DNA from: Blastomussa wellsi
Lineage: Eukaryota; Cnidaria; Anthozoa; Scleractinia; Plerogyridae
DNA length: 64,000 bases
Reading direction: 5' to 3'
Assembly (NCBI GenBank): GCA_947652115.1
Contig: OX393573.1
Location: 16,494,305 to 16,558,304, forward strand
Below, one piece after another: positions 1 through 8,230 of this stretch. The notes under the pieces are model-generated. The model did not search any database. It had not been told where the DNA came from and saw nothing but the letters and a program-made list of their open reading frames with translations. How positions within the stretch are numbered: position 1 is the first letter of the stretch; the number at the start of each line of letters is the position of its first letter. The translations under genes and the position numbers were made by a program.

Positions 1-922
1 ACCTTAAACATTATTCGGCAGAGAACATTTCACTTCAGATATTTATTTGCAATATTTTATATGGGCTTACAGATAAATTAGCCATATTGATTTCGCTGAC
101 GGGTGTCCTTCCTCGAATTTTATGTTGAAGTCAGTGACCCCCGATATTTGTACATTTCTGACATTATTAACTCGGTATCTTACAGTGGTGAAAGTCTCAG
201 AGAAAAATCAATGTTAGAAACTTTTCGTGGAAACGTTCTTAACGTAGCCTGCGTCACAGACACTGAGACTACTCCGGCTTCAACCAAGCCTGCCTTAACG
301 CAGCGTTCTCGGAAAAAAGTGAAGTCAGGGACCAATATGGCTAGGGAACCTCGCCTCACATTTCGCACATGCAAAATCGAGGTGATGATTATAATTTGCA
401 TTTTAATCTTCGGTTCCTCGTGGTTCGAACTTAGTGTTTGGTTCCTTCGAATAAGGGGTGAAATTTGTTGACAAATCTGCAGGAAAATCATGCCGAGTAC
501 ATTGCGCTTGAATAGCAGGTATGGACTAAGAACTCACTTCTGCTGGAGTAGCCGCGAAACATGGTAAGAGTTTATAAGAGTTTAATAACCTTGTTAACGT
601 TGTGACACTGAAGGAATATTGAGCTGTCGAGGAGAAGCAAATCAGTTCAAAAAGTATCCAGTTGGTGCTCGAACATGAATTGATCTTTCATAGCACATTT
701 ATTGGAACCAAGCGCAAGAGTCGGAGCTTAAAGCCTCGTTCGCTAAGTAGTTTAAGGACGCGCGTTGGTAAGATACCAAGGGATAGCAAAATTATTTTCC
801 AGCTATGCACTTGATATTTAAGAGCCCATCAGGGTTTGCTGATAGCTCCGATCCTTAAATATATTTTAACGAAAAATGTCGCTTACAAATTAGAACTTAT
901 AAGGCAATTAAAGATTGTTGTA

Positions 923-943
923 TTGTTGTTGTTGTTGTTGTTG
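923..943 (+). repeat. (TTG)7 microsatellite
   Basis: Seven perfect TTG units, preceded by an interrupted copy (TTGTA). It lies in non-coding sequence and has no visible function. Confidence 0.9.
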
Positions 944-970
944 AGGGGAATATTTCTTGGTTGTCGGGGG

Positions 971-1000
971 CGTAATTTAATTGGGCGTACTTTAATTGGG
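971..1000 (+). repeat. 15-bp tandem duplication, two copies
   Basis: Two adjacent 15-bp units, CGTAATTTAATTGGG and CGTACTTTAATTGGG, differ at one position. This looks like a simple local duplication. Confidence 0.85.
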
Positions 1001-1099
1001 AAGACAGACCAGAACTAAACAGTAATTTTGAGCCTCTCTATATGTACCCCAAGACTTATTTTTTTGCAAATTTTCGATTTTTTAACAGATCTTCGTTAT

Positions 1100-1145
1100 A
1101 TCGATTGAAATGTTGTCTAACAATCGATTGAAATGTTGTCTAACA
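1100..1145 (+). repeat. 23-bp perfect tandem duplication
   Basis: Two adjacent identical 23-bp units (1100-1122 and 1123-1145), each beginning ATCGATTGAAATG. No mismatch is seen, so the duplication is recent or recently homogenised. It lies in non-coding sequence. Confidence 0.9.
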
Positions 1146-2031
1146 GCCGAAAAGTTTTCTCATTTAATCAACAAACCGCATAAATAACTGTTATAAATTA
1201 GTGAAAAGCAAAATACCTGGTTTCTTGAACAATAACACAGGGGAATTAAATTGTTTCGATTTAGAGAGGGGCTCAATTATTCAATGAATTTTTTATCACC
1301 TCGGTCTGATATTGTCTTTTGGTATATTCAGGTAAAATCATCAAGAAACCTTCCAGTTGACAGCACTTGGCAAGAGGAGAGAAATACAGGCTAGGAACAT
1401 GGTGCGTACCATAATTGGAAACAAACTTGTACATGCGGGCTTGTTTCCCTGTGGTTGCTGGTTGGAAAGTTCAAGTAATTTTGTATTATTCGCCGCAATA
1501 CCAACCTGTTCTTCATTTGATTGAATGTCTGCCAAAGATCTGAATTTGGAGCACAGAAAGCAGTTTATATGTGAACTACAAAGCAAGTATCTTCAACTTG
1601 CATCCGGTAGAATCCAGTCTTGCATGTTCAACAAGGAAATATAAGAAGTTTAGCATTGTTTTTCACAGTTAACTATAGGGAAGATATCAGTGACGTCACC
1701 TATTCTTATTAATGTCCAACCAGAAAACTATTTGCTGGTGAAACAAAGAGCTTTTTTGTTTAACTTGTTGGCAATTTAAATAACAAAAACAATGTTTGTA
1801 AACAAATATCTTCTCTATTTGCATGTATTAGCCTCGGTGGTTAGTTTCTTTCTTGTAAACTTCAAAGGTTAGGTCATTTACGACTTATGAAAAACCCACT
1901 TCCATGAGATTAAACACGGTTATTTTTTTGGGATAATAGCTTCTTCTAAATAACAGATAAATAGCAGATTTTCTTTTAACCAGCAAGAGATAATTGCATT
2001 TTGACACAATATTTTCATTGCTAGCGCGCGC
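1146..2031. other. Non-coding AT-rich DNA, nothing recognised
   Basis: I see no gene. An 81-codon minus-strand frame at 1341-1586 begins at TTG and has no domain that I can identify. Composition is AT-rich with short homopolymer runs. No RNA gene or transposon terminus was recognised. Confidence 0.5.
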
Positions 2032-2365
2032 GAATTCAAACTGGCTTAAAGTTCATTTCTTCGGCCAATGTTGCTAATTATCTTTTGTGAAAGTTTACGA
2101 GTTCAGGCAAGGAAATCGGACAAATTGTGAGGTTTATATTAACAGTGGATTTATAATTTGCAAAACGTAACAAGAATTTTTTGAAATTCTTGCCTCCACG
2201 TGTAAAACTAAAATGCAAATTAGATGGTGTTCAAGAAGTAGAGCGAACTCCTTGCATTTTAATTTTCTTAAGTAAGCCATCTTCAGGTTGTTTCATTCGA
2301 TTCAAATGCGATTTTATGTATTGGAAAATATGACTTAACGTGGCTCTGGAGTTTTGCAAAATTCC
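2032..2365 (+). repeat. Diverged direct repeat pair 1, left copy
   Basis: This segment aligns by eye, same strand, with 3660-3945. Shared blocks occur in the same order: a GAGTTCA...CAAGGAAATC block, a CCTCCA.GTGTAAAA block, a GGTGTTCAAG block, TAAGTAAGCCATCTT, and GGCTCTGG..TTTTGCAAA near the end. Many substitutions and indels separate the copies, so this is an old duplication or two copies of an old dispersed element. No coding capacity or terminal structure was recognised. Confidence 0.7.
2171..2192 (+). other. Perfect 9-bp hairpin
   Basis: CAAGAATTT and AAATTCTTG form a perfect 9-bp inverted repeat around a TTTG loop. It lies inside the left copy of direct repeat pair 1; the matching part of the right copy (near 3790-3810) has lost the symmetry. 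No function is implied. Confidence 0.75.
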
Positions 2366-2564
2366 ACTACTACTAATTTCCACTACTATTTGTGAAGATA
2401 GATACAAATTTCTTGATTTTAGATCGTTTAATAATTAACCAATTTTCACACCCTCAGGTGCTCTAAATTGGAAGAGTGTGACATTTCTTTGTTCCTTAAT
2501 CCCTGAAAACTCATCCTATCTTTATTTTTTTTTTCAACATGTCCGATTTTTGCCCGTGCTGTAC
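2366..2564. other. Non-coding spacer
   Basis: Short AT-rich spacer with an imperfect CCACTACTA-type repetition at 2363-2390. Nothing else was recognised. Confidence 0.5.
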
Positions 2565-2665
2565 GTTAAATGTCATTTTTTTAGAACGGCCATTCGAAAC
2601 ACGGCCTGTTAAACCAGGCTTGGAACATTGAATATTATTTTCAAACAAAAAATGGAATTCCACAA
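2565..2665 (+). repeat. Diverged direct repeat pair 2, left copy
   Basis: Matches 2776-2880 on the same strand. Both copies begin GTTAAATGTCATT, continue with AGAACGGCCATT, and later share TTGGAACATTG.ATATT. Spacing between these blocks is similar, and the intervening bases have diverged. Confidence 0.7.
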
Positions 2666-2775
2666 GTAACTCCTGCGCCCAGTTATCAATCGAGGAAAAA
2701 AACTCGCTTTTCTAGGGGAACTCTATTCGTGAAAATTAATTCCCAAAGGAATTAGCTTGAACGAGTTGTAATGAG

Positions 2776-2880
2776 GTTAAATGTCATTAAATAGAACGGC
2801 CATTAAAAAAACGGCGTTTTATTTCTATGAAATAGTTTTGGAACATTGCATATTGTTTAAAAAACGAAATTCTACAAACA
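2776..2880 (+). repeat. Diverged direct repeat pair 2, right copy
   Basis: Partner of 2565-2665, displaced by 211 bp. The ordered blocks GTTAAATGTCATT, AGAACGGCCATT and TTGGAACATTG are shared. A weaker resemblance may continue near 4100-4145 (GAAATAGTTTTGGA...GGAATTTGG), which would be a third relic. Confidence 0.65.
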
Positions 2881-3552
2881 GCTTGTCGCTCGTTCGTCTA
2901 TTTATAAATCCACAACAATCTGACAGGTTGCAATCGAGTCCATAACTATCTCTCTGATCGTTAGAGCGTTCATTTTAATGTAAAATTATTCTAGACCTTT
3001 GCGCACGTGGATATGACAATTCAAAACAGTACCATGAATCATGAAGACTCTCTTGTCAACACGAAACGTTTAATACATTAAAGGCCGAAATTTATACCCA
3101 ATTATATTACAAGTATGTTTTTATCGTATTTATATCCCTCGAAACTTCAGCCTCAAAAATTTAGATAACACGTTCATACACTTTTTTCAAACTTTTCCAA
3201 CATCGAGGCAACAATGGAAGGAACAATCTGCGTTGAGCGATTCCTGTAGGTGTGGCAGAATGCAGGTGTCGCGGAATACGGAAAGACGACAACTCCGATG
3301 CCATTATAACACTAATCATAACAATTTTTCAACCTTCTTTTACTGTCGTAATCGTTTCTCGATAGCGTTAGTAATGGTGACGTAGTGAATTCTCAAAGTT
3401 GAGTGGTGTTGCCCCTGAAAAATCCAGTCGATTCACCTTAATCTCTTGCTCAAATAATTTTATTGGGCTACACAATAGAACAATGAAATCTCAATCAAGA
3501 AATGCAAAAAGGGTGTCATTTGACGGGGAAACGCACTGATTTGAAGTGTGAC
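2881..3552. other. Non-coding AT-rich DNA, nothing recognised
   Basis: No gene, RNA gene or transposon terminus was recognised. Opposed plus and minus frames near 3460-3780 overlap one another and carry no known domain, so neither is supported as coding. Confidence 0.5.
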
Positions 3553-3645
3553 TATTTCCGAGAATTTCTGTTGTACCGAAGCTGTTTTGAAAGTTTTCGA
3601 GCAATTTACGAAGATAACCGAAAATTCTCGTGGAAATACCGACGC
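3553..3645 (+). repeat. Diverged direct repeat pair 3, left copy
   Basis: Aligns by eye with 4361-4453 over about the same length. Shared landmarks in order are ATTTCCGA, CGAAG, GAAAG.TTTCGA, AATTT.CGAAG, CCGAAAATT and GGAATA/GGAAATACCGA. Identity is perhaps two thirds (visual estimate). Both are rich in CCGAA-type motifs. Confidence 0.6.
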
Positions 3646-3659
3646 AAACCACTCGAGAG

Positions 3660-3945
3660 TCAAATTCACTTAAAGGTCATACATAATTATTTTCTAAACA
3701 TTGCCGAGTTCAAACAAGGAAATCTGAAAAATTGTAAGAATTTATGTTTGCGGTGGATGTTTTTAAATCGCAAACAATAACACGTACAGGAATTTTGCAA
3801 AAATCTTACCTCCATGTGTAAAAATAAAATGTAAATTAGACGGTGTTCAAGGATGAGAGGAAACTTGTATTTTAATTTTTAAGTAAGCCATCTTAACACA
3901 CTGGAAAATTTGACTTTACTCGGCTCTGGCATTTTGCAAACTCAG
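3660..3945 (+). repeat. Diverged direct repeat pair 1, right copy
   Basis: Partner of 2032-2365. The blocks are the same and in the same order, ending at GGCTCTGGCATTTTGCAAA. It is shorter than the left copy because of internal deletions, including loss of the sequence between the AAGTAAGCCATCTT block and the GGAAAAT block. Confidence 0.7.
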
Positions 3946-4360
3946 GAACGTGCGCTTCTTTTAATTTGGATCAACTTTTGTTGCCATAATTTAATTCCCG
4001 ACGCAGTTGGCCCTGTTATGACTAGGAGTTGGAGTTGTACTGAAGTTAATTGTAATAAGTCTGTTCGAAACTGAACTGAATAGCGTTATGAAATGAGTCC
4101 GAAATAGTTTTGGATTATTTTCTTAAAAATGGAATTTGGTGACAAATAGGCGCGCGTAGAACCAATAAGAACTGAGAATTTTGTTATGGGCAAGATCGAA
4201 GACGTTATCGTGAAAACAAAGCATAAACACGTTTTTCTGAGTTAGGATTAATGTCACTAGTGTCTTGAGTATTGAAATTGGGAAGGGTTGGGTTTCAGAT
4301 TTGATTGCTTTAAATTATTCTTATAACCATGCGATGTGCAAGTCACGAAGGGCGGGAGAC
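3946..4360. other. Non-coding AT-rich DNA, nothing recognised
   Basis: AT-rich spacer with no supported gene or RNA. A short region near 4100-4145 weakly resembles direct repeat pair 2. Confidence 0.5.
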
Positions 4361-4453
4361 GATTTCCGACAAGTCCCGAAGTGGCGAAGATCTATGAAAG
4401 GTTTCGATTAATTTCCGAAGGTCGCCGAAAATTTTTAAGGAATATCCGAAGAC
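4361..4453 (+). repeat. Diverged direct repeat pair 3, right copy
   Basis: Partner of 3553-3645. It lies about 140 bp before the older tandem array begins and could be a relic of whatever sequence flanked the array originally. An open frame spans 4336-4752, but it begins at GTG and runs into the tandem repeat, so it is not considered a gene. Confidence 0.6.
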
Positions 4454-4594
4454 ATGCACAGTTCGGTTTTATTTTGTTTCAATTCCCGATAACTGCTACA
4501 ATATGTAGAAACTTAGTCCGATTAAAAAAAATAACTTTTTCTAGCGGCGTATCTGTTTCTAAATATAATTGTAGTTTCGGTTTTAGGAGATTTC

Positions 4595-5622
4595 GGCAAA
4601 ATTTGGAAATTTTCAAATTTTTTCGACCTCTCCGATTTCAGCCTAATTTGTATGGATTTACTCAGCAGCTATCCGACTTTTTATTTCAGCAAGAAACCGC
4701 TTGTAGAAAGCTCAATTGGCTGAGAAATGACACGATTTTCAAATATGGCTAAAATGACTTATTTCATAGGAGGGACCATAATCGGCCGATATTTTAGCTC
4801 GACTTTGGAAGGCTGTAAAATAGAAACTACTCGTCCGATTTTTTTCGACCTCTCCGATTTCGATCTAATTGGTATAGGTGGACTCAGCAGCAAACCTAGT
4901 TTTCATCTGGGCCAAAAACCGCTTTTAAAAACCTCAATTGGCTGAGGAATAACACGATTTTCAATTATTCCCAACATGGCCAATTTTTCACTTTTTCAGG
5001 GCAAAATTTGGAAATTTTTTCGACCTCTCCGATTTCAACCTAATTTGTATGGATTTACTCAGCAGCTATCCGACTTTTCATTTCAGCAAAAAACCGCTTG
5101 TAGAAAGCTCAATTGGCTGAGAAATGACACGATTTTCAAATATGGCTAAAATGACTGATTTCATAGGGGGGACCATAGGAAACTTTTCAAAATCGGCCGA
5201 TATTTTAGCTCGAGTTTGGAAGGCTGTAAAACAGAAACTACTCTTCTGATTTTAGCATACTTGGTATGGATGGACTCGGCAACTATCCTAGTTTTCAACT
5301 GAGCAAAAACCCGCTTGGAAAAAGCTCAATTAGCTGAGAAATAATACGATTTTCAAAAGTGCCCAAAATGGTCAATTTTGGACATTTTTCTAAGGGGGAC
5401 CATAGGAAAATTTTCAAATTTTTTCGACCTCTCCGATTTCGATCTGATTGGTATAGATGGACTCAGCAGCCATCCTAGTTTTCATCTGGGCCAAACACCG
5501 CTTGTGAAAACCTCAATTGGCTGAGGAATAACACGATTTTCAATTATGCCCAACATGGCCAATTTTTCATTTTTGCAGGGCAAAATTTCGAAATTTTTTC
5601 GACCTCTCCGATGGCAGCCTAA
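4595..5622 (+). repeat. Older degenerate tandem array, left part
   Basis: Irregular direct repeats, all in the same orientation, sharing marks such as CGACCTCTCCGATTTC, CTCAGCAGCTATCC, CCGCTTGTAGAAAGCTCAA and TGGCTGAG. One unit start recurs 397 bp apart (ATGGATTTA at 4652 and 5049). A third unit type, marked by GGTATAG.TGGACTCAGCAG near 4870 and 5450, is present here but not clearly to the right of the retrotransposon. The units are diverged from one another, unlike the homogeneous satellite further right. The array is interrupted at 5623 by the copia element and resumes at 10331. Confidence 0.85.
5618..5622 (+). repeat. Target-site duplication, left (CCTAA)
   Basis: CCTAA directly before the 5' LTR is repeated directly after the 3' LTR (10326-10330). 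Five bases is the usual copia length. Removing the element and one copy restores the array phase GCAGCCTAA|TTTGTATGG, as in neighbouring units. Confidence 0.95.
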
Positions 5623-5835
5623 TGTTAGAATTATAATTATGTATGATAATTTATGCTGTCACGTTGGACTCTGATTGGTAAGTTAATTAGATGCATGCCG
5701 TGTTCCCGCCATGTCGAATGATTACTAGTTAAGTTCGGTTTCGATGCTACGTGATGTAACACACGTTTAGCGAGTTCACTTTATAATAAAGTCCTGGGAT
5801 CGTTGTGGATCGGTTGGCATTCTTTAATTTCAACA
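5623..5835 (+). repeat. 5' LTR (213 bp)
   Basis: Begins TGTTAG and ends CAACA, with short terminal inverted ends TGTTA/CAACA-type. It matches the 3' LTR almost throughout. Differences: T/A near 5652, T/C near 5664, one base missing near 5679, and the last ~20 bp, which carry two substitutions plus 1-bp and 2-bp indels. The length is short but typical of animal copia elements. It should contain promoter and polyadenylation signals in the 5781-5790 region. Confidence 0.95.
5781..5790 (+). promoter_or_regulatory. LTR TATA-like / AATAAA signal (5' LTR)
   Basis: TTATAATAAA contains an AATAAA hexamer (5785-5790) overlapping a TATA-like stretch, 45 bp before the LTR end. In short copia LTRs such a motif could serve transcription start or poly(A) addition; which one cannot be told from sequence. 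The identical motif is present in the 3' LTR. Confidence 0.5.
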
Positions 5836-5850
5836 GGTTATGGGCCCAGG
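5836..5850 (+). other. Primer binding site, initiator tRNA-Met anticodon arm
   Basis: GGTTATGGGCCCAGG follows the 5' LTR directly. Its first 14 bases are the reverse complement of CTGGGCCCATAACC, the anticodon stem-loop region of eukaryotic initiator tRNA-Met (CAT anticodon). Drosophila copia is known to prime from an internal half-molecule of this tRNA, and the position and sequence here fit that mode rather than priming by the tRNA 3' end. Confidence 0.88.
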
Positions 5851-5920
5851 ACGTTGAGCTATTGCCGTAAGAATCTCAGGCGACTTTACCGTAGAATCGT
5901 GGAAAGTTGTGCGACGCGAC

Positions 5921-6871
5921 ATGACAGAAAGGGCGGATCGCGAAACGATAAAGATCGAGAAACTGAACGGAAAGAATTACCAGTCATGGAAGTACAACAT
6001 GAAGCTTGTGCTAATGGAACGTGGATTGTGGGGATTTACCCAAGAAGGACAAGAAACACCGCCAGAATCAAGTGCATCTGCTACTGTGAAAAGTGCATTT
6101 CGATTGCGATCTGACAGAGCATATTCGTTGATTGCGCTGAACGTGCAAAAGGATCTACAAGTTCATATCTCTTCGGTTACCGACCCGCTCGCAGCATGGA
6201 AAACTTTGCAAAAGCAATTCGAGTTTGTATCAGTCACACAGATCGTCCGTTTAAATCGTAAGTTCTACGCAGCTACAATGAAAGAAGGTGCGGATTTGCA
6301 GGAACATTTAACGTACATGACTTCGCTCGCTGAGCAGTTGCGAGAAATGAAAGAAGAAATCTCTTCGAAGAAATTTGCCACGGTGGTGCTGGGAAGTTTA
6401 CCCGAGTCGTACGATAATTTCTTAACGAGTTTAAACGTCAGAAACGCCGCTGATCTGGATTGGGAGAATGTCAAAGGATTATTGATTGAAGAATTCTTGA
6501 AGCGGGCTGAAAAGAGTGAGAAACAAGAGGCCGACAACGCGCTTTATGTCGAAAGAGAAAGCTTCGACAGAGGAAGACATCAAGCACGTGGTGGAACCGG
6601 TCGTCGTGGTCGCGGTTCTCGTTTTAGGAAGAAAGATATTCCGCCTCGGCATGATGATCACGGAAATTTCAAAGGATTCACATGCTTCAAATGTAAGCGG
6701 GATGGGCACATGGTAAAGAACTGTCCACTCAATAACAAGTCGAACACCGGCAGAAGAGAAAGTTCAAATATGGCCGAACTCGAAGGAGTTGCACTTATCT
6801 CAAGTACGATGAATCGGTCAGATGAATGGTTTATTGACTCGGCAGCGACGAAGCATATGACAAACGACTGA
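5921..6871 (+). CDS. gag: Copia Gag with N-terminal part of protease (truncated by TGA)
   Basis: 316 codons before the stop. The N-terminal region (about residues 10-180) resembles the copia-type Gag (UBN2 / gag-polypeptide family), with the characteristic LNGKNYQSWK near residues 15-24 and a largely helical, charged body. This is the capsid-like part that packages the RNA into cytoplasmic particles. An Arg/Gly-rich stretch (about 217-237) probably binds RNA and is followed by a CCHC zinc knuckle, CFKCKRDGHMVKNC, with C255, C258, H263 and C268 (nucleotides 6683-6724). Near the end, WFIDSAATKHMT contains the aspartic protease motif D-S-A (D306, codon at 6836). The TGA at 6869 cuts the protease about ten residues after its catalytic Asp, so the segment yields Gag but no working protease. 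Confidence 0.9.
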   Translation: MTERADRETIKIEKLNGKNYQSWKYNMKLVLMERGLWGFTQEGQETPPESSASATVKSAFRLRSDRAYSLIALNVQKDLQVHISSVTDPLAAWKTLQKQFEFVSVTQIVRLNRKFYAATMKEGADLQEHLTYMTSLAEQLREMKEEISSKKFATVVLGSLPESYDNFLTSLNVRNAADLDWENVKGLLIEEFLKRAEKSEKQEADNALYVERESFDRGRHQARGGTGRRGRGSRFRKKDIPPRHDDHGNFKGFTCFKCKRDGHMVKNCPLNNKSNTGRRESSNMAELEGVALISSTMNRSDEWFIDSAATKHMTND

Positions 6872-8230
6872 AGCTTGTTGGAGAACTTTGTTTATTACCA
6901 ACAACCGAAGAACATTTATCTTGGAGACAGCACAGTGATTCATGCTCTCGGCGAAGGGAAGGTAAGACTTCCAACAGTAAAAAGTTCTCATGGTGTTTTT
7001 CTAGACTTGCACAAAGTGTTGTTTGTACCAAAGTTGACCAAGAACCTACTTTCAGTACCTGCAATGGCACTGATGGGAGCAGAAATTCGCTTTGATAAGG
7101 ACAAATGTTTAATTCTGAAGGACAATAAGGAATTTGTCATTGGTCATTTATTGTCTGACAAGTTCTACACAGTCAATACCATTGAGTATGCTCAAGTTTC
7201 AAAAACTGACAGTGCACCATCACTTGAAGTTTGGCACTGTAGATTAGGTCATCTAAACTACACCTATGTGAATCAGTTAGTGAAGAAAGAAATGATTGAT
7301 GGGCTGAATTGTGATGTAGAAACCCAACCCCAGAAAGAATGTGAAGCATGCGTTCTTGGCAAAATGCAGAAGAAATCCTTTCCTAAGCAGAGCCAACACA
7401 GGGCAACCAGACCATATGAGATTGTACACAGTGATGTATGTGGCCCAATGCAAGTGGAATCAAAAGGTGGTAGTAAATATATGCTTACGTTCACAGATGA
7501 TTATTCACGTTACACAACTGTTTACTTCATCAAGTCCAAGAGTGAAGTTCTTTCGAAGTTCCAGGAATTTGTTAATTCTGTTGAGAAACATACTGGTCAC
7601 CAGATTACGAAACTGAACATTCTTGCAGAGGACGATGTTAAGGTCCTGAGAAGTGACAATGGAGGAGAGTACACCTCAAACAATTTTGCTAAATTCTGTG
7701 GTGAGAAGGGAATTTCACACGAGTTCACTGTTCCATACTGTCCACAGCAAAATGGAGTTGCTGAGCGGATGAATCGCACAATCGTGGAAGGAGCAAGATC
7801 GATGCTCTTCCAAGCCAATTTGCCACTGGAATTCTGGGCAGAAGCCTGCAGTACTGCAGTTTACCTTCACAACCGAAGCCCTACTACAGCATTGAAGGAT
7901 GAAACCCCATTTGAGCGTTTGTTTGGTAGGAAACCAGACATTTCTCACCTGAGAACCTTTGGATGTGTGAGTTACGTGCATATTCCGGATGGTCAGCGGA
8001 GAAAGCTAGACGCGAAAGCTCGCAAGTCAATTTTTGTTGGATACCCTCCTGGTGTCAAAGGGTACAAACTGTATGATTCAGAGAAGAAGAAGTTTGTTGT
8101 GAGCCGGGATGTTCAATTCTTTGAACAGAACTTTGATCATTTTGATAAGATCAAATCAAAGGATGCAGTCCAACCAGATGTAAGAAGTATATTTCCGGAT
8201 GCAGATCAAGAAGGTGAAAATGTTGCATAG
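6872..8230 (+). CDS. pol: Copia protease remainder and integrase (open segment between two stops)
   Basis: Open for 452 codons after the TGA, in the same frame, with no ATG at the beginning; it would be translated only by readthrough of an intact copy. The first ~110 residues are the rest of the protease (VLFVPKLTKNLLSV block). Next is the pre-integrase HHCC zinc domain: WHCRLGHLN, then CEACVLGK about 30 residues on (H122, H127, C157, C160). The integrase core has a DD35E triad: D in HSDVCGP (codon 7433), D in RSDNGGEY (7655) and E in NGVAERMNR (7763), with exactly 35 residues between the second Asp and the Glu. A C-terminal GVKGYKLYD block (near 8050-8080) matches the copia integrase GKGY-type motif. 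It ends at TAG 8228-8230 in an acidic linker. Confidence 0.9.
   Translation, partial: SLLENFVYYQQPKNIYLGDSTVIHALGEGKVRLPTVKSSHGVFLDLHKVLFVPKLTKNLLSVPAMALMGAEIRFDKDKCLILKDNKEFVIGHLLSDKFYTVNTIEYAQVSKTDSAPSLEVWHCRLGHLNYTYVNQLVKKEMIDGLNCDVETQPQKECEACVLGKMQKKSFPKQSQHRATRPYEIVHSDVCGPMQVESKGGSKYMLTFTDDYSRYTTVYFIKSKSEVLSKFQEFVNSVEKHTGHQITKLNILAEDDVKVLRSDNGGEYTSNNFAKFCGEKGISHEFTVPYCPQQNGVAERMNRTIVEGARSMLFQANLPLEFWAEACSTAVYLHNRSPTTALKDETPFERLFGRKPDISHLRTFGCVSYVHIPDGQRRKLDAKARKSIFVGYPPGVKGYKLYDSEKKKFVVSRDVQFFEQNFDHFDKIKSKDAVQPDVRSIFPDADQEGENVA

Larger units (their letters stand above)
1..1099. other. Non-coding AT-rich DNA, no gene recognised
   Basis: I see no supported gene here. Open frames of 60-122 codons exist (for example around 103-471 on the plus strand and 180-491 on the minus strand), but those I checked for a start codon (for example 103) begin at a non-ATG codon, the translations have no recognisable domain, and plus and minus frames overlap. 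A stretch near 240-370 is more GC-rich than its surroundings and could be a fragment of an old dispersed repeat, which I cannot name. Two small tandem repeats inside this stretch are listed separately. An exon of a host gene cannot be excluded without transcript data. Confidence 0.5.

Noticed and set aside
1341..1586. 81-codon minus-strand frame
   Set aside because: Starts at TTG, has no recognisable domain, and there is no splice or promoter evidence. An old transposon or exon relic is possible but cannot be shown.
3460..3780. Overlapping plus and minus frames (69 and 92 codons)
   Set aside because: Opposed, overlapping, without domains, and located in diverged direct repeats. Not supported as genes.
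1..4594. tRNA or rRNA genes
   Set aside because: No cloverleaf with a T-arm GGTTCGAATCC-type box or conserved rRNA segment was seen on either strand by eye; a tRNAscan or Infernal run would settle it.
4336..4752. 138-codon plus-strand frame
   Set aside because: Begins at GTG, half of it lies in the tandem array, and the translated repeat part is the same as in the non-genic frames to the right.
5803..6114. 103-codon frame overlapping the gag start in another frame
   Set aside because: Begins within the LTR without ATG and overlaps Gag, whose frame has clear domain homology.
6866..6877. Programmed stop readthrough or selenocysteine-type recoding at the TGA after the protease motif
   Set aside because: The stop lies inside the protease domain, not at the gag-pol boundary, is followed by A rather than the CTA context of leaky stops, and a second unrelated stop exists downstream. 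A nonsense mutation is simpler.
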